A stretch of DNA of 64,000 nucleotides from Methylobacter sp. GTDB lineage: Bacteria; Pseudomonadota; Gammaproteobacteria; Methylococcales; Methylomonadaceae. This document shows positions 36,192 to 46,897 of the stretch, piece after piece (within the stretch, counting starts at the first letter, position 1; each line of letters opens with the position of its first letter). The stretch spans positions 62,001 to 126,000 of the forward strand of contig NZ_JAUXVR010000027.1 of the NCBI RefSeq assembly GCF_030680395.1. The letters are read 5' to 3'. The notes below the pieces were generated by a model. It made no database searches. It saw nothing but the letters and a program-made list of their open reading frames with translations, and was not told the DNA's origin. Made by a program: the position numbers and the translations under genes.

Positions 36192-36796
36192 TTTTGTAAT
36201 GCCGTCATGATAGCTTGGGTAACAGGAATGGAGAGTTCAGCATTGCTGACAGTCACGCCCAGATCGGCCAGTTGGGTAACTTCAAGTCCTGAATAACCGC
36301 AGGTATTGATGTGGTCGAAAGGGCGCAAATCCATATGATTGTTAATACTCAGGCCATGATAACTGCAATTTCTTTTAATGCGTAGGCCGATGGAACCGAT
36401 TTTTTTGTTATCTACGTAAACGCCGGGGGCATCGGCTCTGGCTATGGCGATAATGCCGTATTGTGCCAAGGCAAAGATCATGGCTTGTTCCAGCGTTGTG
36501 ACCAGTTGGCGGACGCCGAGATTCAGCCGTTTAATATCGATCAGGGTATAAATAATCAGCTGGCCGGGGCCGTGATAGGTAACCTGTCCGCCCCGGTCGG
36601 AATTAATGACGGGTATGGCGCCGGTATCCAGCAGATGCTCACGCTTGCCGTTTAAGCCCAGCGTATAAACGGGAGGATGTTCGGTGAGCCAGATTTCATC
36701 GGCGGTTTCTGCATCGCGATTTTGGGTGAATCGCTGCATGTCTTGCCAAGTGGATTCATAGGGCTGGATGCCCAGATTGCGGATAGTTATCGGCAT
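36188..36796 (-). CDS. lipB: Octanoyl-[acyl carrier protein]:protein N-octanoyltransferase
   Basis: LipB moves octanoate from ACP to lipoyl domains, the step before LipA. The 202-residue protein has [37 protein letters not shown], the lysine segment [15 protein letters not shown] and the catalytic cysteine in [14 protein letters not shown]. It is coupled to lipA by a 4-bp overlap and follows ybeD at 25 bp. Confidence 0.96.
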   Translation of the reverse strand: MPITIRNLGIQPYESTWQDMQRFTQNRDAETADEIWLTEHPPVYTLGLNGKREHLLDTGAIPVINSDRGGQVTYHGPGQLIIYTLIDIKRLNLGVRQLVTTLEQAMIFALAQYGIIAIARADAPGVYVDNKKIGSIGLRIKRNCSYHGLSINNHMDLRPFDHINTCGYSGLEVTQLADLGVTVSNAELSIPVTQAIMTALQK

Positions 36797-36821
36797 GAGG
36801 CGACGTTGCGCTGCAACGATT

Positions 36822-37085
36822 CTACAAAGCCATCAAGACATAAGGATGGTCGGTTAAATCCTGATAAATGGCATCCAGTTGCTGCTTGCTGGAGGCCTCT
36901 ATTATAACGGTTACGGCGATGTAATTGCCGTCTTTGCTGGGGCGAGTCGTTACCGCGCCTTCGTGAATGTCGGGGACATGGCGACGCACGATTTCTATAA
37001 CCAGCAGGTCGAGTTCCAGATCGGCTTTACCCATTGCCTTGATTGGGAATCGGCAGGGGAATTCTAATAGGGTTTCTTCACTCAT
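36822..37085 (-). CDS. ybeD: YbeD/DUF493 family protein
   Basis: The 87-residue protein ([20 protein letters not shown]) matches DUF493/YbeD, a small ACT-like fold protein found between dacA and lipB in many Gammaproteobacteria. The ATG at 37085 overlaps the upstream aminotransferase stop (ATGA) and is preferred over an in-frame start 16 codons earlier, which would lie inside that gene. Function unknown; a regulatory role has been suggested by its fold. Confidence 0.9.
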   Translation of the reverse strand: MSEETLLEFPCRFPIKAMGKADLELDLLVIEIVRRHVPDIHEGAVTTRPSKDGNYIAVTVIIEASSKQQLDAIYQDLTDHPYVLMAL

Positions 37086-37924
37086 GGTCGGGATTGCTTG
37101 TAAGCCTGGAATAATTGATTCATGGTTCGCCATATGGGGCCGGGTTTGCCGTTTGCAATGGTTTCATCATCAAGCTGAACAACCGGTACGATTTCGCGCG
37201 TAGAGCTGGTTAACCAGATTTCGCTGGCTGTTTTTAAGGCATCCAATGCAATGATGTCTTCACTGTAGGGAATGTCGTTTTCCCTGGCGATGTCCAGAAT
37301 GACGTTGCGGGTTATGCCCGGCAATATTTCATGGCCTATGGGCGGCGTAATCAGGATGCCGTCAATGACGGCAAATATGTTACTTGCTGCGCCTTCGGTT
37401 ACATAGCCGTCTTTAACCAGGATGGCTTCCGCACACCCTTTTTCTACAGCCTGTTGTCTGAGCAGAATATTGGCCAACAGCGTGGTGGCCTTAACGTTGC
37501 ACAGTTCCCAGCGGCTGTCATCAACGCTGATGGCTTTTACTCCGGAATCCAGGTTTTCAAATGGCACGATGTTTGAGCACATCGCGAACACGGTAGGCGT
37601 AACGTTTTCCGGAAAAGCATGGTCTCTTTTGGAGGCGACGCCACGGGTAATTTGCAGGTAAATATATTGATCCAGATTTTTATCCAGCAATGGCGTCAGG
37701 ATTTCCAACCATTGCGCCCGGTCATGCGGATTAGTCAGGCGAATCGAGGACAGGCTGTTTTCCAGCCGTTCCATGTGTTCCTGAAAGTGAAACAATGAGC
37801 CCGAGTAAGAGGGGATTACTTCATAAATCCCGTCGCCAAACAAAAAGCCGCGATCCATAACCGATATTTTGGCATCGCAAAGCGGCAGATACTGCCCATT
37901 TAAATAGACAGCTTTATTGTGCAT
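37082..37924 (-). CDS. dat: D-amino acid aminotransferase (PLP class IV)
   Basis: This 280-residue class IV aminotransferase has DRGFLFGDGIYEVIPSY, a lysine in ELCNVKATTLLANILLRQ that would bind PLP, VTEGAASNIFAV and LTSSTREIVPV. D-amino acid transaminases of this type interconvert D-Ala and D-Glu, useful next to the peptidoglycan gene dacA. The order dacA-dat-ybeD-lipB-lipA is seen in several gammaproteobacterial groups. It overlaps dacA by 11 bp. Confidence 0.88.
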   Translation of the reverse strand: MHNKAVYLNGQYLPLCDAKISVMDRGFLFGDGIYEVIPSYSGSLFHFQEHMERLENSLSSIRLTNPHDRAQWLEILTPLLDKNLDQYIYLQITRGVASKRDHAFPENVTPTVFAMCSNIVPFENLDSGVKAISVDDSRWELCNVKATTLLANILLRQQAVEKGCAEAILVKDGYVTEGAASNIFAVIDGILITPPIGHEILPGITRNVILDIARENDIPYSEDIIALDALKTASEIWLTSSTREIVPVVQLDDETIANGKPGPIWRTMNQLFQAYKQSRP

Positions 37925-39083
37925 CCGACTTCTCCAACATCATCATTGCACTGTCATAGATACGTTGAATAATGTTGCCTTGCTCTACCGATTTAAGAGC
38001 TATCAGGTCTTTGTTGGCGACCACTTCATCTTTAAGCGTGACGTTGACAGTGCCCAGCTTTGTGCCTTCTTTAACAGGCGCGGTAATTTTTTTATCAATG
38101 GTGATAACGGCTTTCAGGTCAGCGTAATGGCCACGGGGAATCGTGGCATAAAGATCTTCCGCCAAGCCAAGTTGCAGGTTTTTAGTGTCGCCTTTCCAAA
38201 CTCTTGCTTCGGACAGAGACGTTTTTCCTTGATACAGTTTGTGCGCCTCAAAAAAACGAAAACCATAATTGAGCAGGTTTTGATTTTCATTCGCTCTGGC
38301 GTTAGGGCTGCTGGCGCCCATCACCACGGAAATCAGGCGCATGTCGTTTCTTAACGCAGAGGCAACCAGGCAATAGCCGGCGGCATCGGTAAATCCGGTT
38401 TTAACGCCATCCACGGTCTCATCACGAGAAAGCAGCTGATTGCGATTATGCTGAACGATGTTGTTGAAGGTGAATTCTTTTTGTGAAAACCAACGGTAGT
38501 AGTCGGGAAATTCTTTGATTAAAGCTCTGGTGAGTATCGACAGATCTCGTGCGGTGGTGTAATGATTGTCGATGGGTAGCCCGTTGCTATCCTGAAAGTG
38601 GCTGTTTTTCATGCCCAGACGCTCGGCATGTTGATTCATCATGTCGGCAAAAGTGGTTTCATTGCCGGCGATATGTTCAGCCAAAGCAACGCTGGCATCG
38701 TTACCGGATTGAATGATGATTCCCAATAACAGGTCTTCAACCTTAACCTGCTTGCCGACTTCGACAAACATGCGCGAGCCGGGCGTTTCCCAGGCTTTTT
38801 GGCTGATGGTGACCAGGTCGTCTAAATGTAAGTGACCATTGCTGATTTCCCTGAACACCACATAAACAGACATGATCTTGGTGAGACTGGCGGGGGCAAG
38901 CTTAACATCGGCATTGTTTTCTGCCAGTACTTTGCCGGTGTCATGGTTCATCAATATATAGCCGCTGGCAGCAATGGTAGGTGCTGCCGGGGTTGTGATT
39001 TCGGTGCCTTCTGCGTTTGCCGTGGTCGTGGCAATCAACAAGCTAAAAAATAATAAAACGGGGATATTTTTAAAAAGGATCAT
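37914..39083 (-). CDS. dacA: D-alanyl-D-alanine carboxypeptidase (PBP5/6 family)
   Basis: The enzyme trims the terminal D-Ala from peptidoglycan stems in the periplasm. The 389-residue product has a signal peptide (ending near TTANAEG), the SxxK motif PASLTKIMSVYVVF, SxN in IQSGNDASVALAEHI and the KTG box VDGVKTGFTDAAGYC. The PBP5 C-terminal beta domain follows, with a terminal amphipathic helix (QRIYDSAMMMLEKS) that would bind the membrane. It is part of the rod-shape cluster downstream of rlpA. Confidence 0.95.
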   Translation of the reverse strand: MILFKNIPVLLFFSLLIATTTANAEGTEITTPAAPTIAASGYILMNHDTGKVLAENNADVKLAPASLTKIMSVYVVFREISNGHLHLDDLVTISQKAWETPGSRMFVEVGKQVKVEDLLLGIIIQSGNDASVALAEHIAGNETTFADMMNQHAERLGMKNSHFQDSNGLPIDNHYTTARDLSILTRALIKEFPDYYRWFSQKEFTFNNIVQHNRNQLLSRDETVDGVKTGFTDAAGYCLVASALRNDMRLISVVMGASSPNARANENQNLLNYGFRFFEAHKLYQGKTSLSEARVWKGDTKNLQLGLAEDLYATIPRGHYADLKAVITIDKKITAPVKEGTKLGTVNVTLKDEVVANKDLIALKSVEQGNIIQRIYDSAMMMLEKSDAQ

Positions 39084-39120
39084 TGCTCTCTAATGGTGTT
39101 GGGCTCAGTAAAACATATGT

Positions 39121-39915
39121 TTATTGTATCATGGCGATTTGTTTTTGATCTGCCTCAGTAACAAATTGGGTCGCTGTTATACCCAGCTTTGCCAGCTGTA
39201 TATTCAGTTTGTGGACACTTTCCGATGATTTGATAGGCCCCATTTGGACCTTGTAGAGAGTAGAGCCTTTGTGTGTTGAGGGTAATATTTCAGGCTGAGG
39301 TAATTGATGGGCGGAAATTTTATTTTGCAATTTCTGCGCCTTCTTTTTGTTGCCGAAGGTGCCTACTTGCAAATAGACGCTTTTTTCTTGTTGCTCAGCG
39401 GCATTTTGCAGTTGCGCTAAAGCCTGATCGGGCGCTATCGCCTTGATTTCAACGGCCCCTGTTCCCGCCTGTTCAAGATCCAGTTTCTGGGCGGCAGCGT
39501 AAGACAAATCCATAACGCGATTGCCATGATAAGGGCCCCTGTCATTGATACGAACAATAACGCTACGCTGATTTTCCAGGTTGGTGACGCGAGCGTAAGA
39601 TGAAATAGGCAGTGTTTTGTGAGCGGCGGTCATGGCGTACATGTCGTATATTTCGCCGGATGCGGTTTTTTTGCCGTGGAAATCGGAGCCGTACCAGGAG
39701 GCTACACCCTGTTTCAGGTAGCGGGCGATACGGGGTAGTAGATTTTCTTCGTCGGCGGTGTTGGTAGTATCTGAACTACCAACATTCAATCTTGAATGAT
39801 GTCTGGAGGGGGCAGTTGTAACGGGTGTTTGGCTTGAGATGTCGCTGGTTTTGATTTGTTCGGCGGTACAACTGCATAAAACAAAAATTAGGAATATCGG
39901 TATGATCTTATTCAT
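39121..39915 (-). CDS. rlpA: RlpA septal lytic transglycosylase with SPOR domain
   Basis: The 264-residue product has a lipoprotein-like signal (FLIFVLCSCTAEQ), the double-psi barrel (GVASWYGSDFHGKKTASGEI, TAAHKTLPISSYARVTNL, VRINDRGPYHGNRVMDLS) and a C-terminal SPOR domain (SVYLQVGTFGNKKKAQKLQ onward) that binds denuded glycan at the septum. RlpA cuts such glycan in Pseudomonas. The start overlaps the mltB stop by four bases (ATGA). Confidence 0.94.
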   Translation of the reverse strand: MNKIIPIFLIFVLCSCTAEQIKTSDISSQTPVTTAPSRHHSRLNVGSSDTTNTADEENLLPRIARYLKQGVASWYGSDFHGKKTASGEIYDMYAMTAAHKTLPISSYARVTNLENQRSVIVRINDRGPYHGNRVMDLSYAAAQKLDLEQAGTGAVEIKAIAPDQALAQLQNAAEQQEKSVYLQVGTFGNKKKAQKLQNKISAHQLPQPEILPSTHKGSTLYKVQMGPIKSSESVHKLNIQLAKLGITATQFVTEADQKQIAMIQ

Positions 39916-40934
39916 GGGAATGAGCCTTTTTTATTTAAAATAGATAGGCTTAACTGATAAACGGCCATGGCATATAAAGGACTGTGGTTGTAGCGGGTAA
40001 TGACATAAAAATTGTCTAATGCCGCCCAGAGTTCTTCGCCTTGTTGCTGCTGTTCAAAGCTAAGCAGTTTCACTTTACTGTCTAAAGGTAATTGCCTCGA
40101 TGTAATTAAGTTGAGCGATTCTAACTTAGCAACACTTAAATTCGGCTTAAGGTCATTATTGAGAACTGCTTCATAGTTTTTGTATTTAGCTGTAACGGGA
40201 ACAGCAATGGCTTGACCGGTTTGCCAATGATGTTTCGCGAAATAATTGCCGATACTGGCTATGACATCGCTGTTGTTGTGCCAGATGTCGCGGCGATTAT
40301 CGTTATCGAAATCAACGGCATAAGCTCTGAAACTGCTGGGCATGAATTGCGGCATGCCCATGGCGCCGGCATAAGAGCCTATTGGATCGGCCGGGTTAAT
40401 GCGTTCGTCGCGGCAGAGCAGCAGGAAGTTTTCAAGTTCACCGAGAAAGAATTTGCTGCGCGGTGGATAGGCAAAAGCCAGTGTAGACAGGGCATCGATT
40501 ACGCGATGGTTGCCGGTATTTTTTCCGAACAGCGTTTCAACGCCAATAATGGCGACAATGATTTCAGCCGGAACGCCATATTGTTTTTCCGCAGCGGCGA
40601 GCGTCACTGCATTGTCCCGCCAGAATTGTACGCCGGCGTCGATGCGCGCTTCGGTCAGAAATATTTTGCGGTATTTATACCAGGGCAAGCCTTCCGAGGG
40701 TGAGGCGATTCTTTTGAGTATGTCTGGCTTAATCTCGACTGTCTCAAACAAATCATCAAGTTCCGATTCATCGAACTGGTGTTTGGCTGCCATTTGTTCG
40801 ATAAAGGTATGAACTGATTCGGTGTCTTTTATGTTGCCGGTACAAGAGGCGAGTAAAAGGCACAAGGCGAATGGCGAAAGGCGAAGGACGCGGGGGATGC
40901 TTCTGAGCCGGTATATAAGGTTGTATTTGTGCAT
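39912..40934 (-). CDS. mltB: Membrane-bound lytic murein transglycosylase B
   Basis: MltB cleaves glycan strands to anhydro-muropeptides. The 340-residue protein has a lipobox (ALCLLLASCTG), the catalytic glutamate in IIGVETLFGKNTGNHRVIDA, and SYAGAMGMPQFMPSSFRAYA plus AVDFDNDNRRDIWHNNSDVI, all typical of family 3 enzymes. The signal-peptide region is encoded by a purine-biased stretch with GGCGAAAGGCGAAGG-like repeats, similar in style to the heptamer repeat at 2.3 kb. It lies between rodA and rlpA. Confidence 0.93.
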   Translation of the reverse strand: MHKYNLIYRLRSIPRVLRLSPFALCLLLASCTGNIKDTESVHTFIEQMAAKHQFDESELDDLFETVEIKPDILKRIASPSEGLPWYKYRKIFLTEARIDAGVQFWRDNAVTLAAAEKQYGVPAEIIVAIIGVETLFGKNTGNHRVIDALSTLAFAYPPRSKFFLGELENFLLLCRDERINPADPIGSYAGAMGMPQFMPSSFRAYAVDFDNDNRRDIWHNNSDVIASIGNYFAKHHWQTGQAIAVPVTAKYKNYEAVLNNDLKPNLSVAKLESLNLITSRQLPLDSKVKLLSFEQQQQGEELWAALDNFYVITRYNHSPLYAMAVYQLSLSILNKKGSFP

Positions 40935-41049
40935 CTTTTTAGCCTTGTGTTTGAGCTTGTGTGGGATTCACAAGTGAGACAGAAATGTTAAGGTATCAAT
41001 CGAAGACGCAAAGGCCCACAATTTTTTAGCCTTTAGCCTGCTTTTCCAT

Positions 41050-42183
41050 TCATGAATGCGGTAGAAACTTTTTATGGGTATGAATTGACATAAGAATACC
41101 GAAACCGGCCAGCAACGTTACTATCGAAGTGCCACCGTAACTGATTAAGGGCAATGGCACACCGACCACCGGTAGTACACCGATCACCATGCCGATGTTG
41201 ACAAAAACATAAACAAAAAAGGTAAAAGCCAGGCTGCTGGCTAGTAGGCGGCTGTAGGTATCCTGAGCTTGCGAAGCAATATACAGGCAGCGGCTGATGA
41301 TCAGCAGGTACAAAGACAGCAGGCCTAAACAACCGAATAGCCCGAACTCTTCGGCAAAGACCGCAAAAATAAAGTCGGTAGAGCTTTCCGGTAAAAAATC
41401 CAGTTCCGACTGGGTGCTACCCAGCCAACCTTTGCCATAGATGCCGCCGGAGCCGATAGCGATTTTCGATTGGATAATATGGTAGCCCCTGCCCAGCGGG
41501 TCGGCTTCCGGATTTAAAAAGGTCAGCACCCGGTCGCGTTGATAGGGACGCATAAAATGCCAGAGTATAGGCGTCAATCCTGCCAGCACGGTGGAGATTG
41601 CCAGCATGAAGCGCCAGGAGAGGCCAGCAAAAAACAGCACGGCTGCGCCGGAGCTGGCAACCAGTAACGCGGTGCCCAAATCAGGTTGTTTGGCAATTAA
41701 TAAGGTCGGAACAATGATCAGTATGCTGGCTATCAGCAATTGTTTCGGTTTGGGCGGCAATGCGTGTTCCGCCAAATACCAGGCGACCATCATAGGCGTG
41801 GTGATCTTGATCATTTCCGAGGGCTGGAAGCGAAAAAAACCAAGATCCAGCCAGCGTTGCGCGCCTTTTCCGAATTGCCCCATAACCAGTACCGCAACGA
41901 GCAGCAAGATTCCCAAACCGAATAGCAGTGCGGAATAGCGCTTAAACTGATAAGGATCAACATGAGCCAGCGCGGTCATTAACAGAAAAGCCAATCCGAC
42001 GCGCGCCGCTTGCCGTATCAATACATCCATATCCTGACTGCCCGCACTGTAAAGAATAATAAAGCTCAACAGGGAGATAAGTGACAAGCCGATGAATAAA
42101 GGAATGTCTATGTGGAGTTTTCTGAGGATATTACCGATAACTGACGGCGGATGGAATTGTTCGCTACGGGTTTCGGTTTTCAT
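41050..42183 (-). CDS. rodA: Rod-shape SEDS peptidoglycan polymerase RodA
   Basis: RodA polymerises glycan strands during elongation, working with PBP2. The 377-residue polytopic protein has many hydrophobic spans and the SEDS motifs FFRFQPSEMIKITTPMMVAW, KQPDLGTALLVASSG, SKIAIGSGGIYGKGWLGSTQ, FAVFAEEFGLFG and VPLPLISYGGTSIV. It overlaps mrdA by 20 bp. Confidence 0.96.
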   Translation of the reverse strand: MKTETRSEQFHPPSVIGNILRKLHIDIPLFIGLSLISLLSFIILYSAGSQDMDVLIRQAARVGLAFLLMTALAHVDPYQFKRYSALLFGLGILLLVAVLVMGQFGKGAQRWLDLGFFRFQPSEMIKITTPMMVAWYLAEHALPPKPKQLLIASILIIVPTLLIAKQPDLGTALLVASSGAAVLFFAGLSWRFMLAISTVLAGLTPILWHFMRPYQRDRVLTFLNPEADPLGRGYHIIQSKIAIGSGGIYGKGWLGSTQSELDFLPESSTDFIFAVFAEEFGLFGCLGLLSLYLLIISRCLYIASQAQDTYSRLLASSLAFTFFVYVFVNIGMVIGVLPVVGVPLPLISYGGTSIVTLLAGFGILMSIHTHKKFLPHS

Positions 42184-44017
42184 TGTTGCCCCCTAAAAAT
42201 TGCTTGATAACTTGCCCCGCGATGGGGGCTGCGACTGAGCCACCGTGACCGCCGTTCTCAACGATGACGGCAACCGCAATTTTGGGATCATCAGCCGGGG
42301 CGAAAGAGATAAATAAGGCATGGTCGCGTAATTTGAAGTCGATGTCGTTTTCGTTGTATTTGGCATCCTGCTTAATGTTAAAAACCTGTGCCGTCCCGGT
42401 TTTGCCCGCGATTTGATAGTTAATGTCTTTGCCGATACTCTTGGCTGTGCCGTGCGGGTCATGAATAACATTGACCATGGCTGAGATGATGCTACTAATA
42501 TTTTCGGGTTTAACCGTAATATTGCTCGGTGGACGTTCCGTGTCAGGCTCGATGGGATTCGGGTTGACGGTGTTTTTCACCAGAAAGGGAGTGACGATGT
42601 TACCTTTATTGGCCAATGTAGCCGTAGCTTTGGCAAGCTGTATCGGCGTAACCTGAAGGAATCCCTGGCCTATGCCGGTGATCAGTGTTTCCCCCGGATA
42701 CCAGGACTGATTGCGTTGACTGCGTTTCCATTCGCGCGAAGGCAATAATCCAGGCTTTTCCCCGGACAGATCAATGCCTGATTTTTCGCCAAAGCCAAAG
42801 TGCTGGAGAAAACTATGCATACGGTCTATGCCCAGCATTGACGCCAGGCTGTAAAAATACACGTCGCAGGATTGAGTAATGGCTTCGGTAATATTAACCG
42901 AGCCATGGCCGCCTTTTTTCCAGTCCCGATAGTGGTGGCTGACATTCGGCAGTTGATAATAACCGGGACAGAACAGTTTGTGCTCGGCGTTTATCGCATT
43001 GTATTCGAGTCCGGCCAGTGCGATAAACGGCTTAATAGTTGATCCCGGGGGATATAAGCCACGCAGTGCCCGATTATAGAGCGGTTGGTTCTCGGAGGAT
43101 TGCAGGGCCTGATACGCATCATTGGCGATGCCGATCACAAAAGGATTGGGATCAAAGCCGGGGCGGCTGGCGAAGACCAGTACACCGCCGGTTTTAATAT
43201 CAATAGCGACTACTGCGCCATTGAAAGTACCTAAAGCATCATAGGCGGTTTTTTGTAAATCGATATCCAGGGTCAAGTAAAGATTTTCACCCGCCACGGG
43301 AGGGACTGAGTTCACTGTATTGATCGCACGTGCCTGGACATTGGTTTCTATTTCCGCATAGCCGGTCTTGCCGTGTAGCTCGGTTTCATAGGTATTTTCT
43401 ATGCCTATTTTGCCGACATGACTCGAACCCCGGTATTCGGCGATGGGCAGCGACTTCATTTCCGCTTCGTTGATGCGGCCTACATAGCCGACCACATGAG
43501 AGGCTAACTCGGCGTAGGGGTAATGTCGAACCAGGCGTGCCTGAATATCAACGCCGGGAAAATAAGGCCTGACTACGGCAAATTTGGCAATTTCTTCGTC
43601 GGTCATGCTGATCAATAAAGGCGTGCTGACGAAGCGTTTTTGTCGTTTGCGTTGTTTCTGGTATTGGTCGATTTTTTCGTCGGAGATATTAAGCAGTTTT
43701 TGCAAGCGCAGCAGCGTGTCATTAAGATCGCTGATTTGCTCGGGGATTAGCTCAAGGCTGAAAGACTGCGTGTTGTCGGCCAGGACTTTGCCGTGCCGGT
43801 CGTAAATAATACCCCTCGTCGGTACCAGGGGTTCGATTTTAATGCTGTTGTCTTTTGCCAGTGTTGCGTAATGTTCGTGCCCGACAATTTGCAGGTAAAC
43901 CAGGCGGATAATCAGCCCGGAAGTTAATAACAGTACGACAATAAATGCGGCAATAATACGGTTAAGAAATAGACGGCTCTCTACTAACTTATTTTTAATA
44001 GTATAGATACGGGACAT
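42164..44017 (-). CDS. mrdA: Penicillin-binding protein 2 (elongation transpeptidase)
   Basis: PBP2 crosslinks new peptidoglycan along the cylinder. The 617-residue protein has an N-terminal anchor (IIAAFIVVLLLTSGLIIRLV), the pedestal with RGIIYDRHGKVLADN, and the transpeptidase motifs YPPGSTIKPFIALAGL (SxxK), ITQSCDVYFYSLA (SxN-type SCD) and IAGKTGTAQVFN (KTGT). Order mreC-mreD-mrdA-rodA is standard. Confidence 0.96.
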   Translation of the reverse strand: MSRIYTIKNKLVESRLFLNRIIAAFIVVLLLTSGLIIRLVYLQIVGHEHYATLAKDNSIKIEPLVPTRGIIYDRHGKVLADNTQSFSLELIPEQISDLNDTLLRLQKLLNISDEKIDQYQKQRKRQKRFVSTPLLISMTDEEIAKFAVVRPYFPGVDIQARLVRHYPYAELASHVVGYVGRINEAEMKSLPIAEYRGSSHVGKIGIENTYETELHGKTGYAEIETNVQARAINTVNSVPPVAGENLYLTLDIDLQKTAYDALGTFNGAVVAIDIKTGGVLVFASRPGFDPNPFVIGIANDAYQALQSSENQPLYNRALRGLYPPGSTIKPFIALAGLEYNAINAEHKLFCPGYYQLPNVSHHYRDWKKGGHGSVNITEAITQSCDVYFYSLASMLGIDRMHSFLQHFGFGEKSGIDLSGEKPGLLPSREWKRSQRNQSWYPGETLITGIGQGFLQVTPIQLAKATATLANKGNIVTPFLVKNTVNPNPIEPDTERPPSNITVKPENISSIISAMVNVIHDPHGTAKSIGKDINYQIAGKTGTAQVFNIKQDAKYNENDIDFKLRDHALFISFAPADDPKIAVAVIVENGGHGGSVAAPIAGQVIKQFLGGNNENRNP

Positions 44018-44033
44018 AGCAACTACGAAGTCT

Positions 44034-44516
44034 TTATTTAGCGCGACGCGACAAACGGACGCGGCGCAGTGCTGTATAGATCAGGGGCCAGCATAGTGTG
44101 CCGGTAAAAACAGGCAGCCAGAAAGAAGTATGCAGTTGAGCGGGGTGTTGAATATTTTTTAACCAGAAAAGCAGCATTTGGGAAAATAGCAGACAAAAGA
44201 AAATAAACAAACCCTGTTGAGGCAATGGAAATTGGCGCAAACGTTTATGCAGTATCAGGCAAAAATAGATAATTAATGAATAGGCTAGTGCATATTGACC
44301 GAATACTCTCCCGGTCAGCACATCGGTCAGCAACCCGATTGTCCATGCATGAAAGATACCGATACGTTCAGGTACGGCAATTGTCCAATAGATAAGCACC
44401 AGAAGTACCCAGTCTGGGTTTATGCTGACTAAAAAGCTGGGCCAAGGCACAATCCTTAAACACATCGCCATGATAATAGTCAAAGTAATACGACCAAAGC
44501 TGTAGTAGTTATTCAT
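44034..44516 (-). CDS. mreD: Rod-shape-determining membrane protein MreD
   Basis: The 160-residue protein is strongly hydrophobic, with about five spans, and has the MreD pattern PDWVLLVLIYWTIAVPERIG and GLLTDVLTGRVFGQYALAYS. The ATG at 44516 overlaps the mreC stop (TGATG); a GTG one codon earlier is less likely. MreD works with MreC, MreB, RodA and PBP2 in the elongasome. Confidence 0.92.
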   Translation of the reverse strand: MNNYYSFGRITLTIIMAMCLRIVPWPSFLVSINPDWVLLVLIYWTIAVPERIGIFHAWTIGLLTDVLTGRVFGQYALAYSLIIYFCLILHKRLRQFPLPQQGLFIFFCLLFSQMLLFWLKNIQHPAQLHTSFWLPVFTGTLCWPLIYTALRRVRLSRRAK

Positions 44517-45532
44517 CACGGACGAGTCCCTGTCTGTGCCCCTTCAGTCGCTTCGCTCCCGGTGGGTAGGTCGTTGGGGTGCGTCTCAGATGCTTTTTCG
44601 TGCGATGTGGGCGGTGAGCTGAGTGATACAGGGGATGAGTCGCTCCAGACAATCAGCAGCTCCCTGTTTCGGTCCAGCATAGCTTTGGGGGTGGCCGTAA
44701 TGTTGACAAAAGGTTTGTTAGACATTGGGGTAAAATCATCGACAATGGCAACCGGATAACCCGACGGAAAAGTACCGCCCAAACCCGATGTTATCAGTAA
44801 GTCGCCGGGGCGAATATCCGCATTATTAGGTAAAAAAGGCAAGTTAAGCCGGTTCAGTTGGCCGCTGCCTACAGCGATAGTCAACAGGCCGTTACGGTTG
44901 ACCTGAACGGGAATGGCATGATTCGGATCGGTAATTAACATGATTTCGGAACTGAACGGCAACGCACGAAAAACCTGCCCGACCACACCGTTCGCGTCCA
45001 GTACCGGTTGCTGGGGGTGGACGCCGAAGCGAGTACCTTTGTTGACTATCACTATATTTTCGTAGGGCGCAGTATTTATCGATAATAATTCCGCGATCAG
45101 CAGTTGTTCGCCGAGTTTAAAGGAATTTTCCAATAAGGCTCGCAAACGAATATTTTCTTTTTCCAAAGAGTCGAATTTAAGCAAGCGGGTTTTATCGATG
45201 AATTGTTCTTCGCGTAATCGGGTGTTTTCTTTTTTTAAGGTCGAATATGAGCTGACAGAGTCGGCGGTCTGCTCGATCATTACTGTCGGTAAATCGACCA
45301 GATATTTTAGCGGGTCGACAATAACTGATAATGTGGCTCGAAGTGCGTCCAGTCGGTGGCTTCTGTGCTCAGTTATCAGTAAAGCAACTGAAGCAATTAT
45401 CGCCACAAGCAGACGAGTGTTAATAGAAGGACCGGTAGCAAATAAAAGTTTTATAGCGGGATGCCTCTTTATCCAGTTAAAAAATGTTGGTAACGCGTAG
45501 ATCGAGTTAGCGTAGCGTATGTAACTCGACAA
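44516..45532 (-). CDS. mreC: Rod-shape-determining protein MreC (start uncertain)
   Basis: MreC is a bitopic scaffold that activates the PBP2-RodA pair. The protein shows the usual start region KLLFATGPSINTRLLVAII with its membrane helix, a coiled coil (STLKKENTRLREEQF, DSLEKENIRLRALL) and the beta domain (INKGTRFGV-like, ITSGLGGTFPSGYPVAIV), then a Pro/Ser-rich tail. There is no ATG or GTG near the family's normal start. The TTG at 45532 adds 26 residues encoded by a palindromic repeat. An ATA at 45452-45454, exactly where family members begin, sits 9 bases after an AGAGG ribosome site and may be the real start, giving 312 residues. Confidence 0.9.
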   Translation of the reverse strand: MSSYIRYANSIYALPTFFNWIKRHPAIKLLFATGPSINTRLLVAIIASVALLITEHRSHRLDALRATLSVIVDPLKYLVDLPTVMIEQTADSVSSYSTLKKENTRLREEQFIDKTRLLKFDSLEKENIRLRALLENSFKLGEQLLIAELLSINTAPYENIVIVNKGTRFGVHPQQPVLDANGVVGQVFRALPFSSEIMLITDPNHAIPVQVNRNGLLTIAVGSGQLNRLNLPFLPNNADIRPGDLLITSGLGGTFPSGYPVAIVDDFTPMSNKPFVNITATPKAMLDRNRELLIVWSDSSPVSLSSPPTSHEKASETHPNDLPTGSEATEGAQTGTRP

Positions 45533-45724
45533 GTCATTGCCGCGCCTGTTGAGTTACGGCGCAAAATGATGCGCCTCGGGACACCGCAGCGCGGCTACTG
45601 CATTCCCCGTAAGGATGTGGGGAATGCAGTTCTTGCATGAAGAAAAACATCTGTCCGTGTAGTCGTAACTTAACCTACGAACTTTGTTGCTGCCAAAATA
45701 AATGATTTTAAAGAATGAACATCA
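45533..45724. other. mreB-mreC spacer with palindromic repeats and a hairpin
   Basis: This 192-bp gap lies between two genes that are usually close. It holds part of a GAGTTAGCGTAGCGTATGTAACTC palindrome-like element that runs into the apparent mreC N-terminus. A strong hairpin is at 45597-45630: ACTGCATTCCCC, 10-base loop, GGGGAATGCAGT. The hairpin could attenuate transcription from mreB into mreCD and raise the MreB to MreC ratio. No separate mreC promoter is clear. Confidence 0.55.
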
Positions 45725-46846
<1,122 letters not shown>

Positions 46847-46897
46847 TTATAAACACAATAATATTTAGAATCGCTGAAATTTTATTGGGAGTTAAAA

